Positions 25,981-36,248 of a stretch of 64,000 nt of DNA are shown here, piece after piece (position 1 is the first letter of the stretch; every line of letters starts with the position of its first letter). Source of the stretch: Turritopsis dohrnii (taxonomy: Eukaryota > Cnidaria > Hydrozoa > Anthoathecata > Oceaniidae); the NCBI GenBank assembly GCA_027922465.2, contig BQMF02000033.1, positions 186,001 to 250,000 of the forward strand, in the 5' to 3' direction. A program made the translations under genes and the position numbers. Under the pieces are notes generated by a model. It was not told the origin of the DNA. It saw only the letters and a list, made by a program, of their open reading frames with translations, and made no database searches.

Positions 25981-26572
25981 GAATGACTATTAATCAGACG
26001 TTAGTATTATCGTTGATAACAGTTTCGTGCAAAATCTGTTAAACAAGAACACGATATTCTTTTTTTCTTTTACAAACTCATTCATTTATTTTTCTTTCAG
26101 TATTTTTTTCCCATGCTCATTTTTTCTTCATTCATTTGAATTGCTACAGAATAAAAAGAAAGAACTTTTATTCCCATCTGGAGTTTGAATGCGCCTTAAC
26201 TTTAACATTATTGAAACCACAAGTAGAACAAATTAGATTTTATACACCTCATTGGAACTTGGTATTGGAAGTCGTGAAGTAAAGAGAAAAAGGCAATCAG
26301 TCTCCTGTGTTTGGGGTTCACAGGTTGAATTGTCCCCCTTACTTCACTATCCTTCATAACATTTGAAGGTACATGTGTATACCTACATTTACATTACCAA
26401 AAGTTTTACGACGTCTTTAATCCTAATTAAAACAGTTGATAATATTACTTTAATAAATCATTTTTAGAAATTACTCGCCATCACTCGCCTTGATTTGTTA
26501 TGGCGAGCGGTAAATCACTCGCGTAAAATCAGCTAAATTGAGTTTAGGTGAGCGGACCTCCGCACGCCTTTG

Positions 26573-27190
26573 TAAATCTATATGATCATTATTTATGTTA
26601 ATATTTGTTGTTTTTAGTTAGAATAAAAGTTGTTATATACCTTCTTTGATCTTTATTTCACTATTCTGGAGCCTGTATTGTGAAATGATATTACCTATTA
26701 TAGTTTAAGCAAAAATGTCTTTGCCATTTTGAGATATTACTAATCATAGCTAAAATTTAGTTTAGTTTAGTTCATTGAGGACAAAGATCTACTATGCCTG
26801 TATGTTAAAGATAATACACTATTATTTGAAATATGCTGATGTAAGCAGAAATAAAAACAATTAAGAAATGGTCTAGGAACGAGCAGCTTTTTATAAATAA
26901 ATAAATAAATAAATCTTCTTCGCTGACTAATAAAATTGATTAACTGCTGACACACATTTTTCTCGATCTTATGATAGTTCATTATTTTGAATGAAGTATA
27001 TTTAGGGAAAATTGTACATTATCTTTAACTTATATTTATTCAGATTCTTTAGAGTTATAGTATTGGATTATTTTGATGCGATTAAAGTCAACTTGGCGTT
27101 GGTAGTTCACAGAAAAAAATTATCCCACAACAAACGATACTTACCTTAAGTTGAAGTTAGTTGGGAGTTATGTGAATAAATTATTCCCAC
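26573..27190. other. no gene seen
   Basis: AT-rich spacer between the hAT end and the DIRS end. A short (AAAT)n run lies near 26,895-26,912. Confidence 0.45.
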
Positions 27191-27370
27191 ATGGATGAGT
27201 ATAAAATATCCACCCTACAACCACCCATTATACTCATCCATCATGTACAAAATTTTTTCTGTAAGATTTGCTGTGAAACCCTGAATCCGCTGTGCGTTCT
27301 ATCTCATTTTATACTCATTCAAATTTTATTTCATAAATTATTCCCCAGACTCCTGAGTATAAAATGAGAT
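27191..27370. repeat. pair of perfect inverted repeats, probable DIRS terminal structure
   Basis: Two adjacent palindromes share the core TGAGTATAAAAT. One has 13-bp arms (27,191-27,203 and 27,229-27,241). The other has 17-bp arms (27,301-27,317 and 27,354-27,370) with a 36-bp spacer. They lie just downstream of the minus-strand tyrosine recombinase. DIRS elements carry inverted terminal repeats and an internal complementary region near this end, so these may be part of that system. Confidence 0.5.
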
Positions 27371-27528
27371 TTCACAGAGTACCAAAATTTTCTGTTTCAC
27401 AAAACAGACAAAAAGAAAACATTCTTATATTACAAGCTTCAGTTTTGTTCATAACACAAAAAATTACACTTTAGTGAGCTAAGCACTAAAAATTAAACCT
27501 GTTTAACTAAAAATTAACAAATGAAGTT

Positions 27529-28414
27529 TCATTTTGTAAGAATATTCATTAAGTTGACGTCTTCCACGACCAATTTTTCGTAATTTTTCGCAAAAGTACG
27601 GGCGTTAGCCCAACCTGCGTTCCGTATGATATCTGCAATCGGTAAATCATGCTGTTTAGCTTTCGAAATTGATGCAGATCTATTGGAGTGTGCAGAAAAA
27701 ATATTAATACTAATACCAGCATTCCCCAACATAGATTTACACCATCTTGAAATGGTATCCTTAGAAACAACATTGTGAGGTTTTATAAAACTGATAAATA
27801 GGTTTTGGTTCTTTCTGATAGGTTTTGTTTTTTCTATTTAGATTCTTAAATGTGAGACTACACAAAGCTTAGACTCTTCAAATTCTTTGAAAACAAGAGG
27901 TTGCATGTGCCTTGATGGTCTACTTTGTTTTATAACAGAAGTTATGGGGATGACAACTTTGCCTAGTTGATAAATGATATCATCTAGGGATATAGAATGT
28001 AAAGTTTGAATACGTTGACCGCCTGACACTATAGCCATCAAACTAGCGAGTTTTTGTGTCAGTATTTAAAGTGATACTTCTGTTAGATTGGGTAAAGATC
28101 GAAAATAATTGAACAATATCTTAACATCCCATATCATATGATTTCTTGAAAAGGTCGGTCTGTTTTCAAAAACACCTTTCATAAATCTTTTAACTATAGG
28201 CAATTTTCCAAATGATTGATCCCCAATAGGTCTAATTATAGACGAGATAGCACTTCTAACACTCTTCATTTGATCAAAACTAAAATTTTTGTTATATAAT
28301 TCAGTGAGAAAATCTAATGCTTGTTGAATTGTGGGCTCAAAAGGGCGTTTTGCATCCTTAAAAAAGGAAAGCCACAATTGGTTTATATTTAGTAGAGTAG
28401 AATTAGGTATACAT
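27529..28414 (-). pseudogene. DIRS tyrosine recombinase, C-terminal part
   Basis: Minus-strand frames 28449-28066, 28041-27838 and 27773-27529 together read as a DIRS-type phage-integrase-like recombinase, which integrates the element's DNA circle. Visible are the N-terminal helical domain (FEPTIQQALDFLTELYNKNF and KSVRSAISSIIRPIG), the first catalytic Arg (GGQRIQTLHSI), the HxxR box (HSNRSASISKAK), the GWA Trp position and the nucleophilic Tyr (KNYEKL). All catalytic residues are present, but frameshifts separate the blocks. The upstream end is cut at 28,415 by an inverted-repeat element. Confidence 0.75.
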
Positions 28415-30733
28415 CCGGAAAAAAATACTATAAAGCTAAAACTCTGCACAGTTGTTCTATAATACTTATAGTTCTACCAAAAAAAAAAGCCCCATCAATT
28501 TGACCATGGGAAACCTGTTTTTCGGCCAATTCAAATTTGGTTCAAAAGACAAATTTGACCAAAATTTTGATGTTGTCAAAATCGTAAGTTTTATATATCA
28601 TTCGAAAGATAATTTCATGCTGAATAAAAAACTTGGTCATGGCAACCTTTGAAAATGTACCGTTTCGTCGATATTTGAGCTCAAAGTGTGTATGATGACG
28701 TCATCAGTTGAAGTGAGATTGTCAACTTTCGCAAATTTATATGCTCTATATATCATTTGAAAGATAATTTTATTCTGAGAAAAAAAGTTGCTTACAGCAA
28801 CCCTTCAAAATGTATCACTAAGTAGATAATTGTGTCTGAAGTCATAATGATGGTTTCAAAGTTTTCTATGTTTGTTCGATTACAACTCTATACTATACTA
28901 GATGATAGTCTAAAAGTTTCATGACGTAAATTGTAAATGTTAAAATAGTAGAAAATTATGTTTATGTTATAACATTTTAAACATATCAACAGGTTATTCT
29001 TCAAATACATCAAAAATGTTTCTTTCACTTTCCAAATCATCTTCATTGTCATCTTCATCGCTATCTACATCAGAGACAGTTACGTCCACGAGCTAAAATA
29101 TGAAATATGAAAAATACAAATATGCTTGGTATGATTGAGCATAAAACTTGTATGAATGTCATTATGTAGAAGAAGTAAGTATCAAACTTACGTGTCTATT
29201 GTTGCAATCTTCACCATGGCATCCACTGCAAGCTGACATGCACTTCAAACCATTCTTTTTGCAAGTCCGTCCTGTATCTGTTGGACACCCTCTTTTGTTT
29301 CCTGTGTTTACATGTAATCTGAAGGAAGTCATACATGAAATATGATAAACAGCCTCTTCAGCAACCAAATCATTACAAGAAACAATACGAGAATATACTG
29401 TATCTCCCCAATCATCACTTCTTTCTTTACAGCGTTCTAGTAAAGTTGAAATTAAGGGTATAGTTTCTTGCTATGCTTGACCTGCTATCCACATTTTTAT
29501 CACAAAGAAAACATTTAGTTTTCCATTCGTAGATGTTCTTAAATATGTTAACAGAGGATCGTAATTTCTTTCGAGACTCTGGCATTGGATCTTCACTTTT
29601 CCTTCTTGAGTCAACAAACAGTCGCCTGCATTCGTGATGAACAAAAACCTCCGATTTTTTTTGCTTTGATAAGTCATTCAAAGTTCTGAAATGCAATAAA
29701 GTTGTATATTTTGAAACAAACGGAGCACCAAACAATCTTGCAAAAAATTAATAAAGATTAATTACTTTATATAACCTCTGAAAATGACTGTCATACTTCT
29801 TTCTAATTTATTTTACACTATCAACTCGCTAGACAGTTCAAAGTGAAAGAATTTTACTGACTTAAAAGTTACTAATGTCATACTGCTAAAACTCATAAAA
29901 CTAAATTACTTGTGCAAATCGTGCAATCTTCTATCCTGGCTTACTTGAACTAAGGTACATAATCCTTTTTCATAAACTTTCACAGGTAGTTTGCCTTCAC
30001 TGAATTCTTCTTTACAAATGATACAATGGTTAGCCATTCCTCAAAATATTTATATCTTATCTGAAAGAATAAATGAAATAAGTACATTCTATATTAAAGA
30101 CTGGAAATATACTTTGACTTGCAACTTGTTTTTCTTTCCATGACATTTTAAACCCAATATCAAGGAAATTAGACTTTTACAAATGTTGTTGTGAAGTGCT
30201 ATTTACGCGGACACTTTTGATCGAAAGTTTTCATGCGAAAATTTTAGAGAACACGTTCTGCTGGAAGTACTTCGATAATAGAATTCCAAATCATTGAACT
30301 TAATTAGCTGATTCTCATATTCATTTGGACATAGAAAATAAAAACTCAGTTCGAAAGTAACCACAAGTAGAAACCGTCTGCTATAATTCTTTTTTCTGAA
30401 TTTTTCGACAATTTTTGTGCAAGTTGAAAATCTCACTTCAACTGATGACGTCATCATACACACTTTGAGCTCAAATATCGACGAAACGGTACAATTTCAA
30501 TGGTTGCCATGACCAAGTTTTTTATTCAGCATGAAATTATCTTTCGAATGATATATAAAACTTACGATTTTGACAACATCAAAATTTTGGTCAAATTTGT
30601 CTTTTGGAACCAAATTTGAATTGGCCGAAAAACAGGTTTCCCATGGTCAAATTGATGGGGCTTTTTTTTGGTAGAACTATAAGTATTATAGAACAACTGT
30701 GCAAAGTTTTAGCTTTATAGTATTTTTTTCCGG
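28415..30733. mobile_element. 2.3-kb DNA element with about 314-bp terminal inverted repeats
   Basis: The left arm (28,415-28,728) and right arm (30,421-30,733) are inverted copies with few differences, both beginning CCGGAAAAAAATACTATAA. The arms include the palindrome TGATGACGTCATCA. No clear target duplication was found; the palindromic CCGG at each end could hide a 4-bp one. The element interrupts the DIRS recombinase. Its internal minus-strand frames look like pieces of a cysteine-rich protein, so it is probably a deletion derivative of a larger transposon. Superfamily not assigned. Confidence 0.7.
29162..29735 (-). pseudogene. cysteine-rich protein remnant inside the inverted-repeat element
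   Basis: Minus strand: HHECRRLFVDSRRKSED and KTKCFLCDKNVDSRSS lead into DDWGDTVYSRIVSCNDLVAE and AVYHISCMTSF, then CKKNGLKCMSACSGCHGEDC near the end. This Cys/His arrangement recurs in proteins encoded by DNA transposons in invertebrate genomes. The middle of the usual protein seems deleted, and the two parts are separated by a frame change near 29,430. I cannot name the family. Confidence 0.45.
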
Positions 30734-31394
30734 GTTTTGATAGATTTTTTACTATTTCTCCTGTACTAATTGTTCTGTTGTACCGGTGTCACCGCCTAAA
30801 AGTACTCCCCTCAATGAGTACTCCCCAGTACTTATTTCCTAGGAAATAAATACTCCCCAGTACCTTTTTCCTAAGAAATAAGTACTCTCGGGATTCCTTA
30901 TTTCCTAGTAAATTTGTACTTCCCCTTGGAAATAAGTACTCCCCTTTTTATGCCCTTGAGCAGTTTCGGTACACATCACTTTTGACATTGTGCCAGAAAA
31001 ATCTAGCCACGGTTTTCTGATGTGTTGAATCCCTTCCACGATGAGCAGCCATTGCTTTTGCTTTAGAGTCTTCCCCTAATCCAACATGAATATCATGGAT
31101 TATCGTTTGTTGAGTCTCCTTTGAAGAAATTACAAGTCTTGAATCTTTGTACATTAGCTGGCCGTTTACAATGCTGTTGTGCGCAGTTATGTAATTTTTG
31201 CGCAGATATGTAATTTCTATTTTTTCTAGATTTTTCACTCAACTACCACTGCTTTTGCGATTTATCATAAAATCTTTTATGAATGACATGATAATCTATA
31301 TTTTGTGTAAAGATTAAGAATTTTAAGATAAAAAACTCTTTTGTAAGAATTTCGAATACTTTCATGGCGGAAAATGAGCGTGTTCATGTTGTTA

Positions 31395-31660
31395 CACCGT
31401 CAAATGTAGTAACTCTGTCAAATGTAGTAAACCTACGACAAATGTAGTAAATACCTTTAAGTTTGGAATGAGCCATAATTAGGCCAAACACTTGAAGGTC
31501 TTAACCAGGTAACTTTTCAAAGGCTATCAAGTGGCCATATAATAAAACCAAAAATCGCGCATGCGCAGTAGAAATATACTTGTATGAGGTTAATGAGCCA
31601 AAATAAGTTAAAACCCTCGAAGGTCTTAACCAAGTAACTTTTTAAACTTTATAAATTCAG
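31395..31660. repeat. AAATGTAGTAA triplet and dispersed repeat, copy 1
   Basis: Three AAATGTAGTAA units lie at about 31,400-31,450. The following 31,470-31,640 (with ATGCGCAGTAGAAATATAC and AATGAGCCA) is related in the same orientation to 59,190-59,400. An interspersed repeat carried inside the nested element. Confidence 0.5.
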
Positions 31661-32214
31661 GCTATTGTTTCTCGTCTTTTTTGCGGAATAGAAATCTTCG
31701 CTAAAAGTACATGTCAGTTCTCTTTAACATTTACTTTCAAATAAGCAAGTTGCAGATAATCCTGACATGAACTTATACTTGTCAAGTCACTTGACATGAG
31801 CAAATTTCCTCTGTTAATAAGATCATCGTATGTGGCAGAGTAAGTGGTGCAGTTTTGCACTTTAGAGACGTTTTTGAAAAGTGTGCAAAGACCAATAAAA
31901 ATTTGTAGGAGTGTGAAGTGGAATAGTGAGCCTATAACGCATCAAACGTCGATTTTGCTCTAGAATGTTATGTTTTGCTTTGTTAGTTCATAAAAGTGTT
32001 AGGGTTTTTCAGATTTTTTTAGGATACTTGTGTTCTCTATCCATATTCATAAATGAAAAAAACGAAAAAATGAAAGAAAAATAAGAGATCTGTCTAACTC
32101 AGTGAGAATCACCTTAATTAAGTTTTTCTTTTCGAGGAAGATGTGGGGGTACATCTCTGCAACTTCTCCGTAAACCGTTTTTTATCAAAATGGTACACAG
32201 AAAAAAGGTGCAAA

Positions 32215-32520
32215 TTCTGTAAATTTGGACCAAATTGGGCCTAAAATCCCCTTTTAACACAAATTTTCGTAAAAATTCGCTTCATCTCTGAAATCAGAAT
32301 GTTGGAATTGTCCTTCGTGTAAATTTTCAAAAGAAACGGACCATTCTGTAAATTTGGACCAAATTGGGCATAAATTCCCCTTTTGACACAAATTTTCGAA
32401 AAATTCGCCTCATCAGAATCTTCGAATTGTCTTTCGTGTAAATTTTCAAAACAAACGGACCATTCTGTAAATTTGAACCAAATTGGGCCTAAAATACCCT
32501 TTTGACACAAATTTTGGAAA
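32215..32520. repeat. tandem repeat, about 120-bp unit, 2.5 copies
   Basis: Copies begin TTCTGTAAATTTGGACCAAA and contain ACAAATTTTCG and GTAAATTTTCAAA. The word use (AAATTTGG, CCAAATT) resembles the 128-bp satellite beside the Polinton, but the units are not the same. Confidence 0.75.
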
Positions 32521-32601
32521 AATGGCCCTCAAATTTGCAATCAAAACCTTCAAAACTGAGTTCTTATCAAACGAACATTTAACCATAAAAAAGTTCGTAT
32601 T

Positions 32602-32820
32602 TTACATATCTGGGCAGCACTCGATTACATAACTGCGCAGCTCAAAGATTACATATCTGCGCAAACAATTACATAACTGCACAGAAATTACATAACTGCG
32701 CAAAACAATTTATCAGTAGATGGTTATAAGGACTTGACATGGTGGATAGAGAATGTAAATGATATTCAAAATTTACAGAAATTACATATCTGCGCAAAAA
32801 TTACATAACTGCGCACAACA
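32602..32820. repeat. array of seven TTACATAWCTGCGCA units
   Basis: A 15-bp unit alternating TTACATATCTGCGCA and TTACATAACTGCGCA occurs seven times. The last two units form the right terminal inverted repeat. The array is split by a 67-bp insertion at 32,707-32,773. Such arrays near transposon ends are often transposase-binding sites; that role is inferred. Confidence 0.7.
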
Positions 32821-33239
32821 AATGCTAAATGCCTTGCATGCTTTTCGAAAGTTTGCTTTTTTCCCTTTATCTCCGGCCACCTCGCATGGAAACGTTTTTT
32901 CACGCAAATATTTTTTGATAGCATCAAAATCAACATGATGTGCCATTGTTTCTGTGATCTTCGTAGTTTTAAATGTCAATCCCTTTCCAAAACGTGGGTT
33001 TTCAAAGCATCAAGTTTGAATGAAGTTCGAATGAATCATTTCACAATGCAATGCAATGTAATGACATCTTTGAAAAAGGAGTTACTTTGGCCTAGGAAAT
33101 AAGTAATCCCTTTGGGGAGTACTTATTTCCTAAAGGGAGTACTTATTTACTAGGAAAAAAGTACTGAGGGAGTAGTTTTTTACTAGGAAGTAAGTACTGT
33201 GGGAGTACTTTTTGTCAGGGAGTGATTATAAGCTGCTAC

Positions 33240-35110
33240 ACCGGACCTCCAACTACTCATGATCAAGTCCACAGTAGAATTAGAAAAACCTTGCCTTAAG
33301 TATTCTTGCCTGATACAAGACATGCCAGAAGTGTCACTGGCTTCCAAATTGGATGCACTTCGTCCGGGCTCTCTGGCAAAATCAGCACCTTCTGACCCGG
33401 TGTTACTTTTGTTGGTTCTGAGACCTTCATTGCCATTAATGTTGTGTACCAAGTTTGTGATGGCCAATCGGGCACTACGATCAGTGCCACTACTTTGTCC
33501 ACTTTGATCTTTTGTAATACACAACATACAAGGCTGAAAGGAGGAAAAAGGTAAGGCATTTTAAATTTTGCCTTAAAAGCATTAATATATTTGGCTTTTG
33601 GATCAGGCCTGTATGATATGTAACATGATACTTGGTGATTTAGTCTATTTGCAAAACAATCAACATCTGGATAGAAATTCTGACTTTTGCAAATGCTATC
33701 GAAAATATCTTTATTTAATATCCAATTACTATCCTTATAATCTTTTTTCGATTCAAGATCAGCAAGTATATTTTCTTTTCCTGGAATATAGGAACAGGTT
33801 ACCCAGATATTGTTTTCTTGGCAAAAATTCCAGATGCATTGGCAAATACTGTCACAGAGAGTACTTTTACTACTTCCCATTTTATTTATGATGCCTATGG
33901 CAGTTTTGCTGTCTGGTAATATTGTGATATGTTTATTTTCAAAAGAGCTTAGAAAACTTTGAAATTTCTTTTGCATTAATATGATAACATTTTCTTGATA
34001 TGACCAGGAACCTCCAACACTATTTTTGTCAAAGGTTCCTTCCCAGGCAAACTGTGAAGCATCAGTATAAATTGTTGCTTCAGCTTTGGGGGGATAGATC
34101 CAATTTTGAATATCATTTACATTCTCTATCCACCATGTCAAGTCCTTATAACCATCTACTGATAAATTCATTAAAGCATCAAAATACCCTAGATTTTCTT
34201 TTAGTGCTATTGCTTTATCCTTTTCAAGTTTCCTATAATGCAACGCCCCATATTTTGATGCAGGCAAAACTGAAATTATATGTCCAACCACTTTAGCTAC
34301 ATAACGTATGGAGGGTTGTTTTAATTTTCTCAATGTATTCAGATGCTTTTTAAGAGCTTCTGTACGTTTTTCAGTGAGAACTATGGTCATAGTTACAGAA
34401 TTAATCACAAACCCCAAAAATATAATAGTTTGAGAAGGTATAAGTTGAGACTTGACAGGATGGACTGCAAAGCCAAGTTTACAAAAAACCTTTGCTGCTG
34501 ACAAAGTAGCTTCCAAGGCTTTTATGTATGTATAACCAGATTGAAGAAACTCATCAATGTATCCACAAATTGGATTACCATTGCGTCTAATTTCACTCAT
34601 AGGAACAGTTTGTAAATCTCCTAGGACAAGGCCCTAGTCGCTTGGGATAGCAAGTGTATTTGTATAACTTTCCTTTGCATTGAAATTTTAAGTAAGATTG
34701 ATAACATTCTCTGATATAATAAGCATCATTAAGATCTATCGATGTCATAAAATCATTCTTATTGATCATCAATAATGCATCCTTTATGGTTTGCATCTTG
34801 AAATGCACATATTTTATATTTTCGTTCACTTTCTTTAAGTTTAAAATAAGTGTAGTTCCTCCATCAGATTTTGGAGTTGTGAATATGGGAGAAACACATT
34901 CTTTTTCTTCATGGCAACACTCAACAATTATGCCTTTTACAATCATTTTTTGAAGTTCAAAGCTAACCAAATTTTCTTGATCATCTTTATACTGATTAAA
35001 ACTGAAGTGTTTAACAGGAGGTTCCACTTCAAATTCGATAGTATCCCCATGTTTAATAGTATCTAAAATGTGTTTATCCGTTGTTATACTTTTCCAGCCT
35101 TCATAAATTT
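33240..35110 (-). pseudogene. DIRS reverse transcriptase, RNase H and methylase-like domains
   Basis: Minus strand, from 35,110: KHILDTIKHGDTIEFEVEPP, then RT pieces in two frames. NDFMTSIDLNDAYY is motif A. The YxDD box reads YIDEFL, so the second catalytic Asp is changed to Glu. Next come RNase H (ATIYTDASQFAWEGTF, LPDSKTAIGI, GKENILADLESK) and the DIRS-type methylase-like domain (DVDCFANRLNHQVSCYISY, then MPYLFPPFSLVCCVLQKI). The last piece, IRQEYLRQGFSNSTVDLIMS, starts the recombinase frame. Frameshifts at about 34,595 and 33,400 and the altered YIDE box indicate an inactive copy. It is nevertheless nearly complete. Confidence 0.8.
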
Positions 35111-35142
35111 ACAAAGTTGACCCCCCCTTTGAAATTGTTCAC

Positions 35143-35516
35143 TCAAATAGAACATTCATTTAGGAAATAGCTTACCTCGGACACCTCAAGATGGTGTCCG
35201 AAAAGTTTATCTGAACCTTTATCTTTTCTCTCATTATTGTTAATTGACACTAAATCTTTGAATTCATCTTTCAAAACACATTTTATGAACAATTTCCTTT
35301 TTAAAGAGATTTCATCAGAGGCATGTCCCAAGAGACTGATGATATCAGTAGAATTTTGAACAATGGCTTGTTTTTCAATTTTTGAATCTAAAACATCTTT
35401 AAGTTAATGATATAACTCCACTAACTGCAGCAATTATATTTCTTTGTATCATGCTCATACGAACATCAGCTGTTTTTTGAAAACTATTAAGTAGTTGCCA
35501 AATTTCAACATTAAGT
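35143..35516 (-). pseudogene. DIRS gag-like ORF, C-terminal part, cut by the Polinton
   Basis: Minus-strand frames contain VEIWQLLNSFQKTADVRMS, IQRNIIAAVSGVISL and then LLGHASDEISLKRKLFIK, the pattern of DIRS gag-like proteins just upstream of pol. The sequence stops at 35,516, where the Polinton terminal repeat begins. The upstream gag part is not found on the far side of the Polinton, which instead meets a satellite. Confidence 0.6.
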
Positions 35517-35619
35517 AGTAGTAGGCGAGAGTAATTTCACCCACACCCTCGATGTTCATAATTTTATCGAGAATTTACTATATTTTTAACGGTGAAAATA
35601 AGGGGGGATTTCCCCATGA
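35517..35619. repeat. Polinton left terminal inverted repeat, 103 bp
   Basis: Begins AGTAGTAGGCGAGAG, as Polinton ends typically start with AG. Identical over 103 bp to the reverse complement of 50,481-50,583. Near its inner end is GGGGATTTCCCC (35,604-35,615). Confidence 0.95.
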
Positions 35620-35831
35620 GATCTTTGTTTTCATAACGCGATACGAGTTATGAAACGTGTTATTTTGATTACATAACATAACAAAATTCTCAAATAACAG
35701 TTTCTATTATTATAACCACAAATTACTCATAAATGTAAACAATTAAATATCTCATAAAAATGTAGTAAAAAGCAGTTTGTAGAAGTTTCATTTTTATAGC
35801 ATAAATAAGCTAACAATACATATGACATACA

Positions 35832-36248
35832 GGTCAGCGTAGTCTAGTGGATAAGAACGATAACTTGTAACAACAAGGTCGTGTGTTCGAACCCCACTCG
35901 GTCTCTCATGTCCTGGTTGAAAAACTTGCATGAGTGCGCACTTCCCCGCAGTTGCGTTGGATATATCGCGGTTTGGGTAGACTTCGGTCTGGGTGATTAA
36001 TCACTGTCAGGTTTCACTGGTCCACAGAGACATTCAGGTTACCGTCAAATCGATCGAAATTCAACATAAACGTCAGGGCTTGAAGGTGTTAGCATGAACC
36101 TAAACTACTATGACATGTGGCTGTCGGGATATAAACGTCAGGGCTTGAAGGTGTTAGCATGAACCTAAACTACTATCACATGTGGCTGTCGGTACAAAAA
36201 CCTAAGGGTTCTCTAAAATAGAGTTTTGTTTTCAATAATAATAATAAT
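35832..36248 (+). repeat. tRNA-derived SINE inside the Polinton left arm
   Basis: The head has RNA polymerase III boxes: A box TAGTCTAGTGG at 35,840-35,850 and B box GTTCGAACCC at 35,885-35,894, in a tRNA-like order. The acceptor stem does not pair, so it is not a tRNA gene. A body follows with a 65-bp direct duplication (36,066-36,130 and 36,131-36,193), then an (AAT)n tail at about 36,228-36,248. This tail resembles that of the LINE at 17.8 kb, a possible source of its mobilising enzyme. It reaches the stop region of the next gene. Confidence 0.7.

Larger units (their letters stand above)
20165..26572 (+). mobile_element. hAT transposon carrying a nested retroelement
   Basis: The coding parts of a hAT transposase (21.2-23.4 and 25.4-26.0 kb) are flanked by subterminal clusters of the hexamer GGCGAG/CTCGCC: 20,175-20,300 on the left and 26,470-26,570 on the right. 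On the left, CGCTCGCCATAA lies in inverted relation to TTATGGCGAGCG on the right. Clusters of short subterminal repeats are a hAT trait. Exact ends and an 8-bp target duplication were not pinned down, so the borders are approximate. Confidence 0.55.
31175..32820. mobile_element. 1.65-kb inverted-repeat element nested in the Ginger-like gene
   Basis: The ends are perfect inverted copies of about 43 bp, beginning TGTTGTGCGCAGTTATGTAA (31,175-31,217 and 32,778-32,820). AATGC at 31,170-31,174 and 32,821-32,825 is a 5-bp target duplication. The interruption of a continuous reading frame confirms the borders. No coding sequence is recognised inside. The right subterminal region holds seven copies of a 15-mer, TTACATAWCTGCGCA or close variants, and a captured DIRS fragment. 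Superfamily unknown. Confidence 0.75.
30948..32960 (-). pseudogene. Ginger/KRBA2-like integrase N-terminal part, split by an insertion
   Basis: The first piece (about 32,960-32,821, minus) contains VDFDAIKKYLREKTFPCEV and GKKANFRKACKAF. The second (31,174-30,948) starts VNGQLMYKDSRLVI and contains an H2C2-type integrase zinc-binding motif (HDIHVGLGEDSKAKAMAAH, then GRDSTHQKTVARFFW). The two pieces are in one frame if the 31,175-32,820 insertion and one copy of its 5-bp duplication are disregarded. No DDE core remains beyond the zinc-binding domain, so the element is non-autonomous. Confidence 0.6.
30787..33239 (-). mobile_element. Ginger-like DNA transposon, degenerate, with 5-bp target duplication
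   Basis: The two ends are imperfect inverted repeats, beginning TGTCACC on the left and TGTAGCA (reverse complement) on the right. Inside them are many AAGTACTCCC/GGGAGTACTT units (30,800-30,945 and 33,090-33,215). The flanks are ACCGG at 30,782-30,786 and 33,240-33,244, a likely target duplication. The interior encodes pieces of a Ginger/KRBA2-like integrase protein. TGT-type ends plus an integrase of this kind fit Ginger elements. Ignoring the insert makes the flanking DIRS frame continuous around the SWRSG motif. Confidence 0.6.

Noticed and set aside
35832..35905. tRNA gene
   Set aside because: A and B boxes are present, but the acceptor stem does not pair and the T stem has a mismatch; the downstream body and (AAT)n tail make it a SINE.
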